The notes under the pieces were generated by a model. It was not told where the DNA came from. It did not search any database and saw only the letters and a list, made by a program, of their open reading frames with translations. From Jiangella sp. DSM 45060 (lineage in GTDB: Bacteria; Actinomycetota; Actinomycetes; Jiangellales; Jiangellaceae), in NCBI RefSeq assembly GCF_900105175.1, contig NZ_LT629771.1, positions 1,736,001 to 1,800,000 on the forward strand: a stretch of 64,000 nucleotides of DNA. The letters run 5' to 3'. Position numbers and translations under genes: made by a program. Positions 36,222-45,552 of this stretch are shown here, piece after piece; position 1 is the first letter of the stretch, and every line of letters starts with the position of its first letter.

Positions 36222-37174
36222 GCGACGTGCTGCTGCGCGCCTCGGACCTGCGCGTTCACTTCGGCCCGGTGCGCGCCGTCGACGGCGTCGACCTCGAGGT
36301 CCGCCGCGGCGAGACGCTGGGGTTGGTGGGCGAGTCCGGGTGCGGCAAGTCGACGCTGGGCAACGCCCTGCTGCGGCTGGTCGAGCCGACGGGCGGGACG
36401 GTGGAGTTCGACGGCCTGGACGTGACGGCGGCCGGACGGCGCGAGCTGCGGGCGCTGCGCCGGCGCACGGCGATGATCTTCCAGGACCCGTACGCGTCGC
36501 TGGACCCCCGGCGCACCGTCGCCGAGTCGATCGGCGAGCCGCTGGCGATCCACAAGCTGCACCGCGGACGGGCGGCGCGGCGGGCCCGCGTCGGCGAGCT
36601 GATGGAGGTCGTCGGGCTGAACCCGGACCACGGCAGCCGCTACCCGCACGAGTTCTCCGGCGGCCAGCGGCAGCGGGTCGGCATCGCGCGGGCGCTGGCC
36701 GGCGAGCCGGAGTTCGTCGTGTGCGACGAGCCGATCGCCTCGCTCGACGTGTCCGTGCAGGCGCAGGTGGTGAACCTGCTGGTGCGGCTGCAGCGCGAGT
36801 TCGGGCTGACCTACCTGTTCGTCTCGCACGACCTCGCGGCCGTGCGGCAGGTGGCCGACCGCGTCGCCGTCATGTACCTGGGCCGTGTGGTCGAGCTCGG
36901 CGCCGGGGCCTCGGTGTCGTCCGCGCCCGCGCACCCGTACACGGAGGCGCTGGTGTCGGCCGTCCCGGTGCCGGAGCCCGGTCGCGAGCGGACGCGGCAG
37001 CGGATCGTCCTGACCGGGGACGTGCCGAGCCCGGCCGACCCGCCGTCGGGCTGCCGGTTCCGGACCCGCTGCCCGAAGGCGTTCGAGCCGTGCCCGGACC
37101 ACGACCCCGTCCTGCAGCCGGCCGGGCCGGAGCAGGCCGCGGCCTGCCACCTGCACGGCGTCACGGACCGGTGA
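36218..37174 (+). CDS. Peptide ABC transporter ATPase (OppF/DppF type)
   Basis: A 318-residue second ATPase of the same transporter. Walker A GESGCGKS, signature [10 protein letters not shown], Walker [14 protein letters not shown]-loop [10 protein letters not shown]. The C-terminal [15 protein letters not shown] is the family cap. Its 3' end overlaps the convergent gene by 14 bases. Confidence 0.93.
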   Translation: MSDVLLRASDLRVHFGPVRAVDGVDLEVRRGETLGLVGESGCGKSTLGNALLRLVEPTGGTVEFDGLDVTAAGRRELRALRRRTAMIFQDPYASLDPRRTVAESIGEPLAIHKLHRGRAARRARVGELMEVVGLNPDHGSRYPHEFSGGQRQRVGIARALAGEPEFVVCDEPIASLDVSVQAQVVNLLVRLQREFGLTYLFVSHDLAAVRQVADRVAVMYLGRVVELGAGASVSSAPAHPYTEALVSAVPVPEPGRERTRQRIVLTGDVPSPADPPSGCRFRTRCPKAFEPCPDHDPVLQPAGPEQAAACHLHGVTDR

Positions 37175-37751
37175 CGAGCTCCGCGACGGGACGGGGCGCC
37201 TTCGCGGCCGACCGCCGCCACCACAGCAGCCCGGCGACCACACCGACCAGCAGCAGCGCGCCGGCCGCGATCAGCAGCGGCAGCGCCGACGAGGTGCCGT
37301 CGCCGCCGGCGAAGTCCCACGGCTGGGTCGCGGTGCCGGCGGTGAACAGCGTCTGGGCGTCCGATCCCTCGGTGGAGACCACGGTCCGGTAGCTCTCGTT
37401 GAGGTCGGTCAACGCCGACACCGTCAGCTCCACCTCGGCGACCGGCGCGGCGCAGTCGTACACCAGCCGCGCGCCCTCTCCCAGCGGGTCGACGGTCTCG
37501 ACGCGGCCCGCGCAGGCGGCGCCGTCCTGCGCGACGGTCAGGTGCTGGAGCAGGTAGTCGGCGACGCCGGGGGAGCGGGCGAGCAGCTCGGCCCCGGTCA
37601 GCGCGTCGGCGCCGGGCACGTCGAACGCGCCGACGTGCTCGCCCAGCGACACCCAGTCGTCGTCGGCGGCGACCCACTGCAGGGTGACCTGGTCGCCGTC
37701 GGCGCTGAGGGTGGCGACCAGCGGCGGGCCGAACGGGTGGGCGGGCAGCAC
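37161..37751 (-). CDS. C-terminally membrane-anchored protein without signal peptide
   Basis: A 196-residue product with a beta-rich domain ([23 protein letters not shown]) that looks extracellular and one C-terminal transmembrane helix ([22 protein letters not shown]) followed by Arg/Lys, the layout of a type I anchored surface protein. The first in-frame start is GTG 37751. Upstream in the same frame there is no hydrophobic leader, only an Arg/Gly stretch. The gene may therefore have lost its 5' end. No family recognised with confidence. Confidence 0.5.
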   Translation of the reverse strand: MLPAHPFGPPLVATLSADGDQVTLQWVAADDDWVSLGEHVGAFDVPGADALTGAELLARSPGVADYLLQHLTVAQDGAACAGRVETVDPLGEGARLVYDCAAPVAEVELTVSALTDLNESYRTVVSTEGSDAQTLFTAGTATQPWDFAGGDGTSSALPLLIAAGALLLVGVVAGLLWWRRSAAKAPRPVAELVTGP

Positions 37752-37814
37752 GTCCGGCAGCCAACCGCACGCCCGTGAACCCGCGGTGAACGCCCGGGGT
37801 CCTGTTGAAAACCG

Positions 37815-37866
37815 ATGATCATCAACCTTCTGTGTCGCCCCGGCAGCTCACAAGGTTGATGATCAT
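37815..37866. repeat. Perfect inverted repeat with TGATCATC core (copy 3)
   Basis: Arms ATGATCATCAACCTT (37815-37829) and AAGGTTGATGATCAT (37852-37866) are perfect over 15 bases, loop 22. It lies between divergent genes, so it is not a terminator by position. Related shorter copies occur at 16567 and 17070. Confidence 0.75.
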
Positions 37867-37903
37867 GGGCGGGACGAGGTGGAGACCGGGTGCGTGCGTC
37901 CCG

Positions 37904-37909
37904 TACACT
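37904..37909 (+). promoter_or_regulatory. Candidate -10 element for rpsB
   Basis: TACACT, a good -10 match, lies about 200 bases before rpsB. A small CCCAG/CTGGG hairpin (37919-37933) follows at the start of the leader. The rest of the 37752-38108 gap shows nothing else recognisable. Confidence 0.4.
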
Positions 37910-38108
37910 TGTGAACGGCCCAGTTTCCCTGGGTCAAATTCGCGTGCCCTGAGCACGGTCATCGTCGTCGGTCCTGACGTGCGCATTCGAGCGGACGGCG
38001 GGTGGCGGTGGGCCGGTGGGCACCAGGCGCGGCGGCCGACCACCGTCGCGATGAACCGGAACGACGCATCGGGCGCAAGCGACCGGTGCGAGAGGAGGGG
38101 ACGAGGCC

Positions 38109-39143
38109 ATGGCCGTCGTCACCATGCGTCAGCTGCTCGAGAGCGGCGTGCACTTCGGGCACCAGACCCGCCGCTGGAACCCGAAGATGAAGCGCTTCAT
38201 CTTCACCGAGCGCAACGGCATCTACATCATCGACCTGCAGCAGTCGCTGTCCTACATCGACCGCGCCTACGAGTTCGTCAAGGAGACCGTCGCCCACGGC
38301 GGCACGGTGCTCTTCGTCGGCACGAAGAAGCAGGCCCAGGAGGCCGTGCGCGAGCAGGCCACCCGCGTCAACATGCCCTACGTCACCGAGCGGTGGCTGG
38401 GCGGCATGCTGACCAACTTCCAGACCGTCAACAAGCGGCTGCAGCGGCTGAAGGAGCTCGAGGAGCTCGACTTCGACGACGTCGCCGGCTCGGGTCTGAC
38501 GAAGAAGGAGCTTCTCATGCGCAAGCGTGAGAAGGACAAGCTCGAGCGCACGCTCGGCGGCGTGCGCAACATGGCCAAGGTGCCCAGCGCGGTGTGGATC
38601 GTCGACACCAAGAAGGAGCACCTGGCCGTCGACGAGGCCCGCAAGCTCGGCATCCCGATCGTGGCCATCCTCGACACCAACTGCGACCCCGACGAGGTCG
38701 ACTTCCCGATCCCGGGCAACGACGACGCCATCCGCGCGGTCAGCCTGCTGACCCGCGTCGTCGCCGACTCCGTCGCCGACGGCCTGCTGGGCCGCTCGGG
38801 TCAGCGGGGCGAGGCGGCCGAGGGCGCCGAGCTGGCGTCCGACGAGCCGCTGGCCGAGTGGGAGAAGGAGCTGCTCCAGTCGCAGCCCGTCGCCGAGGCG
38901 CCGGCCGCCGAGGCGCCGGCCGCCGAGGCGGTTCCGGCTCCCGAGGCCGACGCGCCCGCCGAGGCCCCTGCGGCCGAGGCTCCCGCTGCCGAGGCGCCGG
39001 CCGCTGAGGCCCCCGCTGCCGAGGCGCCGGCCGCCGACGAGCCGGCCACCGACGAGCCGGCCACCGACGAGCCGGCCGCCGAGCCGGTCGCGGACGCCGC
39101 TGCCGAGGCCCCGGCCGACGAGCCGGCCACGCAGCAGGCCTGA
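38109..39143 (+). CDS. rpsB: 30S ribosomal protein S2 with Ala/Glu/Pro-rich tail
   Basis: Residues 1-245 are standard S2: [20 protein letters not shown], then WLGGMLTNF and [27 protein letters not shown]. The protein is 344 residues; from about 258 onward it is a repetitive tail of [10 protein letters not shown] and DEPATDEP units. S2 is needed for late 30S assembly and mRNA binding near the platform. GAGGGGACGAGG precedes the ATG. Confidence 0.97.
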   Translation: MAVVTMRQLLESGVHFGHQTRRWNPKMKRFIFTERNGIYIIDLQQSLSYIDRAYEFVKETVAHGGTVLFVGTKKQAQEAVREQATRVNMPYVTERWLGGMLTNFQTVNKRLQRLKELEELDFDDVAGSGLTKKELLMRKREKDKLERTLGGVRNMAKVPSAVWIVDTKKEHLAVDEARKLGIPIVAILDTNCDPDEVDFPIPGNDDAIRAVSLLTRVVADSVADGLLGRSGQRGEAAEGAELASDEPLAEWEKELLQSQPVAEAPAAEAPAAEAVPAPEADAPAEAPAAEAPAAEAPAAEAPAAEAPAADEPATDEPATDEPAAEPVADAAAEAPADEPATQQA

Positions 39144-39151
39144 CGATCACC

Positions 39152-39181
39152 ACGGCCCGGGCGGACGTCCGCCCGGGCCGT
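39152..39181 (+). terminator. 30-base perfect palindrome between rpsB and tsf
   Basis: Arms ACGGCCCGGGCGGAC (39152-39166) and GTCCGCCCGGGCCGT (39167-39181) touch without a spacer, giving a hairpin with about 13 paired bases and a 4-base loop. No T run, so it may be a partial terminator that lowers tsf relative to rpsB, or an mRNA processing site. Confidence 0.6.
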
Positions 39182-39224
39182 CACCAGACCACACCAGCGA
39201 ACTGATTCAGAGAGAAGTGTGAGG

Positions 39225-40049
39225 ATGCCGAACGTCACTGCGGCCGACGTCAAGCGGCTGCGCGATGCCACCGGTGCGGGCATGATGGACGCCAAGAAGG
39301 CGCTCGAGGAGGCCGGCGGCGACTTCGACCAGGCCATCGAGGCGCTGCGCATCAAGGGCGCGGCCAAAGCGGCCAAGCGCGCCGCCGAGCGCACCACGGC
39401 CAACGGCCTGGTCGCCGCCGAGGGGCCGGCCATGATCGTGCTGGCCTGCGAGACCGACTTCGTCGCGAAGAACGCCGACTTCCAGCAGCTCGCGGCCGAC
39501 ATCGTCGCGGCCGCGGCGCAGGCCAAGCCGGCCGACGTCGACGCCCTGCTGGGCGCCCCGCTGGCCGACGGCCGCAAGGTCGGCGAGGCGGTCGACGCCG
39601 CCGCCGTCGTCATGGGCGAGAAGATCGAGATCGGCGCCGTCGCGGTCGTCGAGGGCGAGTTCGCCACCTACCTGCACCGTCGCGCCGCCGACCTGCCGTA
39701 CCAGGTGGGCTCGTACGTCGTGTACACCTCCGACGGCTCCGACGCGGCCCAGCAGGCCGCCCGCGACGCCGCCATGCAGGTCGTCGCGCTGAAGGCCACC
39801 TACGCCACCCGCGACGAGGTCCCCGCCGACGTCGTCGAGAACGAGCGGCGCATCGCCGAGGCCACCGCCCGCGAGGAGGGCAAGCCCGAGCAGGCGCTGC
39901 CGAAGATCATCGAGGGCCGGGTCAACGGCTTCTTCAAGGAGACCGTGCTGGTCGACCAGCCGTCGGTGAAGGAGTCGAAGAAGTCGGTCGGCGCGGTGCT
40001 GGCCGAGGCCGGCGTCACCGTCCAGCGGATCGTCCGCCTCGAGGCCTGA
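39225..40049 (+). CDS. tsf: Elongation factor Ts
   Basis: A 274-residue guanine-nucleotide exchange factor for EF-Tu. The N-terminal UBA-like signature is [23 protein letters not shown] and the core includes [18 protein letters not shown] 39225 is preferred to a GTG six bases earlier by family alignment. Confidence 0.96.
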   Translation: MPNVTAADVKRLRDATGAGMMDAKKALEEAGGDFDQAIEALRIKGAAKAAKRAAERTTANGLVAAEGPAMIVLACETDFVAKNADFQQLAADIVAAAAQAKPADVDALLGAPLADGRKVGEAVDAAAVVMGEKIEIGAVAVVEGEFATYLHRRAADLPYQVGSYVVYTSDGSDAAQQAARDAAMQVVALKATYATRDEVPADVVENERRIAEATAREEGKPEQALPKIIEGRVNGFFKETVLVDQPSVKESKKSVGAVLAEAGVTVQRIVRLEA

Positions 40050-40101
40050 CCTCCAGGCGAGCCCAGGACCGACCCATCTCGACACCCAGGAGGCCGGCAC
40101 C

Positions 40102-40881
40102 GTGACGGAGACAGACGGAACCGCACCGGTGCCGGCCTCAGCCGAGGCAGCCCCCACCCGGGTGCTGCTGAAGCTGTCCGGCGAGGTGTTCGGCGGCGGC
40201 GCCGTCGGCGTCGACCCCGAGGTGGTCAAGGGCATCGCCGGGCAGATCGCCGACGTCGTCGTCAAGGACGGCGTCCAGGTCGCCGTGGTCGTCGGCGGCG
40301 GCAACTTCTTCCGCGGCGCGGAGCTGCAGCACCACGGCATGGACCGCGCCCGCGGCGACTACATGGGCATGCTGGGCACGGTGATGAACTGCCTGGCGCT
40401 GCAGGACTTCCTCGAGCACCTCGACGTCGACACCCGGGTGCAGACCGCCATCACCATGGGGCAGGTCGCCGAGCCGTACATCCCGCGCCGCGCCGCCCGG
40501 CACCTCGAGAAGGGTCGGGTCGTCATCTTCGGCGCCGGCGCCGGCATGCCGTACTTCACCACCGACACCGTCGCCGCCCAGCGCGCGCTGGAGATCGGCT
40601 GCGACCGCCTGCTCATGGGCAAGAACGGCGTCGACGGCGTCTACGAGGCCGACCCCCGCAAGGACCCGTCGGCCCGCAAATACCGCAGCATCACCTACGC
40701 CGACGTCCTGCGCCAGCGGCTCAACGTCGCCGACCCGGCCGCCTTCAGCCTGTGCATGGACAACCAGCTGCCCATCGTCGTCTTCGGGCTCGGCGAGCCG
40801 AACGGCATCGCGCGTGCGATCCGGGGCGAGCGCATCGGTACCTTGGTCGCGTCGAACATCGAGACGGTCGTCGAGGCCTGA
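40102..40881 (+). CDS. pyrH: Uridylate kinase
   Basis: A 259-residue UMP kinase of the amino-acid-kinase fold. [13 protein letters not shown] (phosphate loop), [38 protein letters not shown] and [12 protein letters not shown] are all present. An N-terminal extension of about 20 residues precedes the core. The GTG start has AGGAGG upstream. Conserved neighbour of tsf and frr. Confidence 0.96.
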   Translation: MTETDGTAPVPASAEAAPTRVLLKLSGEVFGGGAVGVDPEVVKGIAGQIADVVVKDGVQVAVVVGGGNFFRGAELQHHGMDRARGDYMGMLGTVMNCLALQDFLEHLDVDTRVQTAITMGQVAEPYIPRRAARHLEKGRVVIFGAGAGMPYFTTDTVAAQRALEIGCDRLLMGKNGVDGVYEADPRKDPSARKYRSITYADVLRQRLNVADPAAFSLCMDNQLPIVVFGLGEPNGIARAIRGERIGTLVASNIETVVEA

Positions 40882-40909
40882 ACGAGGCGGCAGCGCCCGG
40901 GCGGTCCTC

Positions 40910-40915
40910 TAGGAT
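40910..40915 (+). promoter_or_regulatory. Candidate -10 element for frr
   Basis: TAGGAT fits the actinobacterial TAGRRT consensus, 30 bases before the frr start. The -35 is unclear. Confidence 0.35.
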
Positions 40916-40945
40916 CGTCGCCACACAGCAAGCGAAGGAGTAGTG

Positions 40946-41503
40946 GTGATCGACGAGACCCTCCTCGAGGCCGAGGAGAAGATGGAGAAGGCCGTAGTCG
41001 TCGGCAAGGATGATTTCGCCACCATCCGCACCGGCCGGGCCCATCCGTCGCTGTTCAACAAGATCGTGGTCGACTACTACGGTGCGCCGACCCCGGTCAG
41101 CCAGCTCGCGTCGTTCCACGTGGCCGACGCCCGCATGATCACCGTGCAGCCCTACGACAAGGGCTCGCTCGGGGCCATCGAGCGGGCCATCCGCGACTCC
41201 GACCTCGGCGTCAACCCCACCAACGACGGCAACATCCTGCGCGTGGTGCTGCCCGCCCTCACCGAGGAGCGGCGCCGCGAGTACATCAAGCTGGCCCGCG
41301 AGAAGGCCGAGGGCGCCCGGGTGTCCATCCGCAGCGTGCGCCGCCACGCCAAGGAGACGCTCGACAAGCTGGCCCGCGACGGCGAGGCCGGCGAGGACGA
41401 CGTCGCGCGCGCGGAGAAGCAGCTCGAGACGGTGACCAAGACCTACGTCGAGCAGATCGACGACCTGCTCAAGCACAAGGAAGCCGAGCTCCTCGAGGTC
41501 TGA
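40946..41503 (+). CDS. frr: Ribosome recycling factor
   Basis: A 185-residue tRNA-mimic factor that splits post-termination ribosomes with EF-G. Typical [14 protein letters not shown] start, [12 protein letters not shown], and [20 protein letters not shown]. Start GTG 40946 gives the exact family length and 5-base spacing from AAGGAG; GTG 40943 is too close. Confidence 0.96.
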   Translation: MIDETLLEAEEKMEKAVVVGKDDFATIRTGRAHPSLFNKIVVDYYGAPTPVSQLASFHVADARMITVQPYDKGSLGAIERAIRDSDLGVNPTNDGNILRVVLPALTEERRREYIKLAREKAEGARVSIRSVRRHAKETLDKLARDGEAGEDDVARAEKQLETVTKTYVEQIDDLLKHKEAELLEV

Positions 41504-41504
41504 G

Positions 41505-42374
41505 GTGCCGGCGAGTACACACGTGGTGATGACGGACGAAGCGCCGGGCAACAGGTCACGCCGGCACGGGCGGGCCGGGCGCGACCTGCGGGCCGCGACG
41601 CTGGTCGGGCTCGGCCTGGGCGCCGTCGTGCTCAGCACGCTGTTCCTGCTGGAGCAGGCGTTCGCGGGCTTCGTCGTCATCGTCATGGTGGTGGCGGTCT
41701 GGGAGCTGGCGACGGCGCTGGGCGGGCGGGCCATCCAGGTCCCGGTCGTCCCGGTGGTGCTGGGCACGGTGCTCATGCTGGTCGGCGCCTACCTCGGCGG
41801 CGGCTCGCCGCTGCTGGTGGGCCTCGGGCTGACGGTGGCCGCGGTCTGCGCGTGGCGGCTGGGCGATCCTCGTCCGGGCTACCTGCGCGACGTGTCGGCG
41901 GGCATCTTCACCAGCGTCTACGTGCCGTTCCTGGCCGGGTTCGCGATGCTCATGCTGCGTCCCGACGACGGCGCCTGGTGGGTGTTCGCGCTGCTGGTCG
42001 TCGTGGTGGCGTCCGACACCGGCGGCCTGCTGGCCGGCGTGCTGGCCGGACGGCACCCGATGGCGCCGAGCGTCAGCCCGAAGAAGTCCTGGGAGGGGTT
42101 CGGCGGCTCGCTGCTGCTCGGCATCGGCGTGGCCGTCCCGGTGGCGGTGTATGCGTTCGACGCCCCCTGGTGGACCGGCGTCGTGCTCGGCGTCACCGGC
42201 GTCGTCGGGGCCACGCTGGGCGATCTGGGGGAGTCGCTGATCAAGCGTGACCTCGGCATCAAGGACATGAGCCAGCTGCTGCCCGGCCACGGCGGCCTCA
42301 TGGACCGCCTCGACTCCCTGCTGCCGACGGCGCCGCTGGTGTGGCTCGTGCTGGAGTACGTCGTCACGACCTGA
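41505..42374 (+). CDS. cdsA: Phosphatidate cytidylyltransferase
   Basis: A 289-residue integral membrane enzyme making CDP-diacylglycerol for phospholipid synthesis. About eight hydrophobic segments. The signature near the C-terminus SLIKRDLGIKDMSQLLPGHGGLMDRLDSLLP is clear in parts (KRDLGIKDMS and PGHGGLMDRLD). GTG 41505 or ATG 41529 could be the start. It follows frr by one base and its end overlaps the convergent flavoprotein gene by 11 bases. Confidence 0.94.
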   Translation: MPASTHVVMTDEAPGNRSRRHGRAGRDLRAATLVGLGLGAVVLSTLFLLEQAFAGFVVIVMVVAVWELATALGGRAIQVPVVPVVLGTVLMLVGAYLGGGSPLLVGLGLTVAAVCAWRLGDPRPGYLRDVSAGIFTSVYVPFLAGFAMLMLRPDDGAWWVFALLVVVVASDTGGLLAGVLAGRHPMAPSVSPKKSWEGFGGSLLLGIGVAVPVAVYAFDAPWWTGVVLGVTGVVGATLGDLGESLIKRDLGIKDMSQLLPGHGGLMDRLDSLLPTAPLVWLVLEYVVTT

Positions 42375-42918
42375 CGGCGTTCTCGATCGCCAGCCTGATG
42401 GCGCGCCAGGGGAGGCGGCGCCCGGGGGCGGAGCGGGGACGGTGCAGTGGCCACACGTCGTCGCCGTACACCAGGTGAGCGCCGGCGCGCCGCAACGTGG
42501 CGAGGTGCGCTTCCCACGCTGGATGCGCCGCATGCGCGGCGTTGACGCGCGGGAAGATCACCACGGGCGGATGACCGGTCCCGAGGGCTTCGCCGACCTG
42601 GGTCAGTCCCTGGTTGTCCGCGATGCCCAGGGCGAGCTTGGCGACGGTGTTCGCGGTCGCCGGAACGACGGCGTAGCAGTCGACGGGTGGATGTGGACTG
42701 ACCTCCCACGGGAGTCGTGGCTCGGATCTGACGGGGAGAGCGGTCGCAGCCTCGATCCGGTCGATCTCACCCGACTCCCGAAGCCAGCTTGCGGCCGTCG
42801 GCGTGAGCGTGACCGCCACCGTCCAGCCGGCCGCGCGCAGCGGCTCGATGAGGTGGTGGCGGAGATCCTCGACGCCACCGGCGGCGCAGGCAACGAGACC
42901 GAGCCGTGGTCCGGTCAT
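42364..42918 (-). CDS. Flavoprotein (HFCD family)
   Basis: A 184-residue Rossmann-like flavoprotein. It opens LGLVACAAGGVEDLR (phosphate-binding loop), has TPTAASWL, the PATANTVAKLALGIADN flavin segment and a VIFPRVNAAHAAHPAW stretch. It resembles the flavoprotein half of Dfp/PPC decarboxylase-like enzymes (EpiD, UbiX relatives) but the substrate is unknown. Divergent from rlmN. Confidence 0.8.
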   Translation of the reverse strand: MTGPRLGLVACAAGGVEDLRHHLIEPLRAAGWTVAVTLTPTAASWLRESGEIDRIEAATALPVRSEPRLPWEVSPHPPVDCYAVVPATANTVAKLALGIADNQGLTQVGEALGTGHPPVVIFPRVNAAHAAHPAWEAHLATLRRAGAHLVYGDDVWPLHRPRSAPGRRLPWRAIRLAIENAVRS

Positions 42919-43043
42919 GACGCCGAGCACCGTTGCGCAGCTCCGTGGGAACGGCCGACATCGATGTGATGGCACACGTGTCTCTCCACTGGCGGCGAGA
43001 CCTTCCTTTCCGTTGGCCGAATCGGCTCGATCCGTGAGCCGGA

Positions 43044-43075
43044 CCGATCGGCCGGTGACGGGACCGGCCGATCGG
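43044..43075. promoter_or_regulatory. Hairpin in the flavoprotein-rlmN divergent region
   Basis: Perfect 13-base arms CCGATCGGCCGGT (43044-43056) and ACCGGCCGATCGG (43063-43075), 6-base loop, 59 bases before rlmN. Could be an operator or a stable transcript structure. Confidence 0.4.
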
Positions 43076-43133
43076 CCCCCTCGACCTCGACATACGTCAT
43101 CAGCGCACCGAACGTGGGACAATGGTCGCCATC

Positions 43134-44255
43134 ATGCCCAGACCCGGTGAGCTCACGCTCGTTCCCGCCCGGCGTGGCAAGCCGCCCCGCCATCTCGCCG
43201 ACCTCGACGTCGATGCCCGCCGCCAGGCCGTGGCCGAACTCGGGGAGCAGCCCTTCCGGGCCGACCAGCTCTCGCGGCACTATTTCGCCCGCCACGTCAA
43301 CGACCCCGCGCAGATGACGGACGTCCCGGCGGCCGTGCGCGACACGCTGGCGGCGACCATGCTGCCGACGCTCACGACGGCGGTGAAACACCTCGAGACC
43401 GACGGTGGCACCACGCGCAAGACGCTGTGGCGGCTGTTCGACGGCGCCCTGGTCGAGAGCGTGCTCATGCGCTACACCGGTGACCGCCCGCGGGTCACGC
43501 TGTGCGTGTCGAGCCAGGCCGGCTGCGGCATGAACTGCCCGTTCTGCGCCACCGGACAGCAGGGGCTCACCCGGAACATGTCGGCGGCCGAGATCGTCGA
43601 ACAGGTCGTGGCAGCCGAACGCATGCTGGCCGGCGGAGAGATCGCCGGGGGAACCGGACGGGTCACCAACGTCGTCTTCATGGGCATGGGCGAACCGCTG
43701 GCCAACTACAAGGCCGTCGTCACCGCCGTGCGCCGCATGACCGACCCCGCGCCGTCGGGGCTGGGCATCGGCCGGCGCGGGGTGACGGTGTCCACCGTCG
43801 GGCTGGTGCCGGCCATCGACAAGCTGGCCGCCGAGAACCTCGGCGTCCGGCTGGCACTGTCGCTGCACGCGCCCGACGACGAGCTGCGTGACGAGCTGGT
43901 GCCGGTGAACACGCGCTGGAAGGTCGGCGAGGCGCTCGACGCCGCGCGCGCCTACTTCGAGAAGACCGGGCGGCGGGTGTCCATCGAGTACGCGTTGATC
44001 CGCGAGATCAACGATCACGCGTGGCGCGGTGACCTACTCGGGAAGCTGCTGAACGAGCGCGGCCGCGGCTGGGTGCACGTCAACCCGATCCCGCTCAACC
44101 CGACACCGGGTTCGAAGTGGACCGCGTCGAAGCCGGAGGACGAGGCTGCGTTCGTCGCCGCGCTGGAGGAACGGGGTGTTCCGGTGACCATCAGGGACAC
44201 CCGGGGGAGCGACATCGACGGGGCGTGTGGTCAGTTGGCTACCGTTGGTGATTAG
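43134..44255 (+). CDS. rlmN: 23S rRNA (adenine2503-C2)/tRNA A37 methyltransferase RlmN
   Basis: A 373-residue radical-SAM enzyme. The 4Fe-4S cluster motif CGMNCPFC gives C131, C135 and C138. Later elements [27 protein letters not shown] and [14 protein letters not shown] (second catalytic Cys) are in place. Start ATG 43134 gives the usual [23 protein letters not shown] opening; an ATG 12 bases earlier lies inside a GGGACAAT -10-like element. The transcript may therefore be nearly leaderless. Confidence 0.94.
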   Translation: MPRPGELTLVPARRGKPPRHLADLDVDARRQAVAELGEQPFRADQLSRHYFARHVNDPAQMTDVPAAVRDTLAATMLPTLTTAVKHLETDGGTTRKTLWRLFDGALVESVLMRYTGDRPRVTLCVSSQAGCGMNCPFCATGQQGLTRNMSAAEIVEQVVAAERMLAGGEIAGGTGRVTNVVFMGMGEPLANYKAVVTAVRRMTDPAPSGLGIGRRGVTVSTVGLVPAIDKLAAENLGVRLALSLHAPDDELRDELVPVNTRWKVGEALDAARAYFEKTGRRVSIEYALIREINDHAWRGDLLGKLLNERGRGWVHVNPIPLNPTPGSKWTASKPEDEAAFVAALEERGVPVTIRDTRGSDIDGACGQLATVGD

Positions 44256-44383
44256 TATGCATTGCGCTTTGCTCGGCCGGTCTCGGGGGATATCGGCTTC
44301 GCGAGTGGTGAGCTGGCTGGACTCACCGCCCGCGGAATCGCCCGAAGCCGGCCGTTCTGTGTTCGGGAGGAGAGTGACACCTG

Positions 44384-45508
44384 GTGGCCGTCAGTCGCGA
44401 GCCTGAGTTCCGTACCACTCGTATGCGTGAGGGCTATGACCTTGACGTCGTCGACGACTTCGTCGATCTGGTGATCGACGCGCTCGACGGCCGGCCCGCG
44501 GGGCGCAGCGTGACGCCGGAGCAGATCGAGGCCGAGGAGTTCAAGGTCGTCCGCATGCGCGAGGGCTACGTCATGGACGACGTCGACGACTGGCTCGACG
44601 CCGCCGCGTCCGAGCTGCGCACGCGTCGCAAGGCGGCCGCGCAGCAGTCGCAGCAGCACCAGCAGGTGCCGGCGAACGCGTACTCGCAGGGCGGGGGGCT
44701 CCCGCCGGGCACGCCGGGCCTGCCCGCGGGCGCGCCGACCATGGGCGCACCCGCCGCGCCGCCGGTGGCACAGCCGCCCGCCGCGCCGCCGGTCATGCCG
44801 CCGCCCGCCGCCGGCGGCTACGGCCAGCCGCCCGCGCCGGCCGGCCCGCCGTCGAACCCGTCCTACCCGGCCTACTACGACACCTCGCACGGCACCTCGC
44901 ACGGTACGTCGCACGGCACCAGCCAGTACGACACCCAGGCGTACGACCCGCTGACCGACTCCGCGGTGAGCGAGCTCGACCCCGTGCTGCGCGCGCTCGA
45001 CCCGTCCTACGGCCAGTCGCCCCCGCCGGCGGCCGCGCCGCAGCCGCAGGAGCAGTACCAGCGAGCACCCGAGCCGGCTCCCGAAGACTCCTCGCTGGCG
45101 CCGTCCAGCACGCCGTCCACCGGCCTGCACCACATCGAGATCTGGGTCCGCGACCTCGACGCCGCCACCCGCTCGTTCGGCTGGCTGTTCGAGCGGCTGG
45201 GCTGGACGCTGTTCCAGGCGTGGGAGAACGGCCGGTCCTGGCAGGCGCCGGGCGGCGGCCCGTACGTCGTCATCGAGTGCTCGCCCGACCTCAGCTGGGT
45301 CGCCTACGACCGCAAGGCCCCGGGCCTCAACCACCTGGCGCTGGCGGTGCCGGAGCAGTGGATGGTCGACCGCATCGTGTCCGAGGCGCCGGCCTACGGC
45401 TGGCACCTCATGTTCGCCGACCGCCACCCGCACGCCGGCGGCCCGCACCACTACGCGGCCTACATGGAGAACGACGACGGCTACGAGGTCGAGGTCGTCG
45501 CACCCTGA
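44384..45508 (+). CDS. DivIVA-motif protein fused to a VOC (glyoxalase-like) domain
   Basis: A 374-residue protein in three parts. Residues 8-75 hold two copies of the short DivIVA-type motif (FRTTRMREGYDLDVVDDFVD and FKVVRMREGYVMDDVDDWLD). A Pro/Gln/Ala-rich linker (about 85-245) includes a tandem SHGT repeat. Residues 247-373 form a VOC fold (GLHHIEIWVRDLD, GLNHLALAVP, ENDDGYEVEVVAP), the scaffold of glyoxalases and bleomycin-binding proteins. GGGAGGAGA lies before GTG 44384. The first part suggests a link to the cell pole or septum; the VOC part may bind a metal or small molecule. The combined role is unknown. Confidence 0.8.
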   Translation: MAVSREPEFRTTRMREGYDLDVVDDFVDLVIDALDGRPAGRSVTPEQIEAEEFKVVRMREGYVMDDVDDWLDAAASELRTRRKAAAQQSQQHQQVPANAYSQGGGLPPGTPGLPAGAPTMGAPAAPPVAQPPAAPPVMPPPAAGGYGQPPAPAGPPSNPSYPAYYDTSHGTSHGTSHGTSQYDTQAYDPLTDSAVSELDPVLRALDPSYGQSPPPAAAPQPQEQYQRAPEPAPEDSSLAPSSTPSTGLHHIEIWVRDLDAATRSFGWLFERLGWTLFQAWENGRSWQAPGGGPYVVIECSPDLSWVAYDRKAPGLNHLALAVPEQWMVDRIVSEAPAYGWHLMFADRHPHAGGPHHYAAYMENDDGYEVEVVAP

Positions 45509-45514
45509 CGGAAA

Positions 45515-45546
45515 CGATGCCGGCGGCCGCATGGCCGCCGGCATCG
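45515..45546. terminator. Bidirectional terminator
   Basis: Fourteen-base perfect stem (45515-45528 with 45533-45546), loop GCAT, lying between convergent stop codons at 45508 and 45553. Confidence 0.75.
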
Positions 45547-45552
45547 CGCGTC

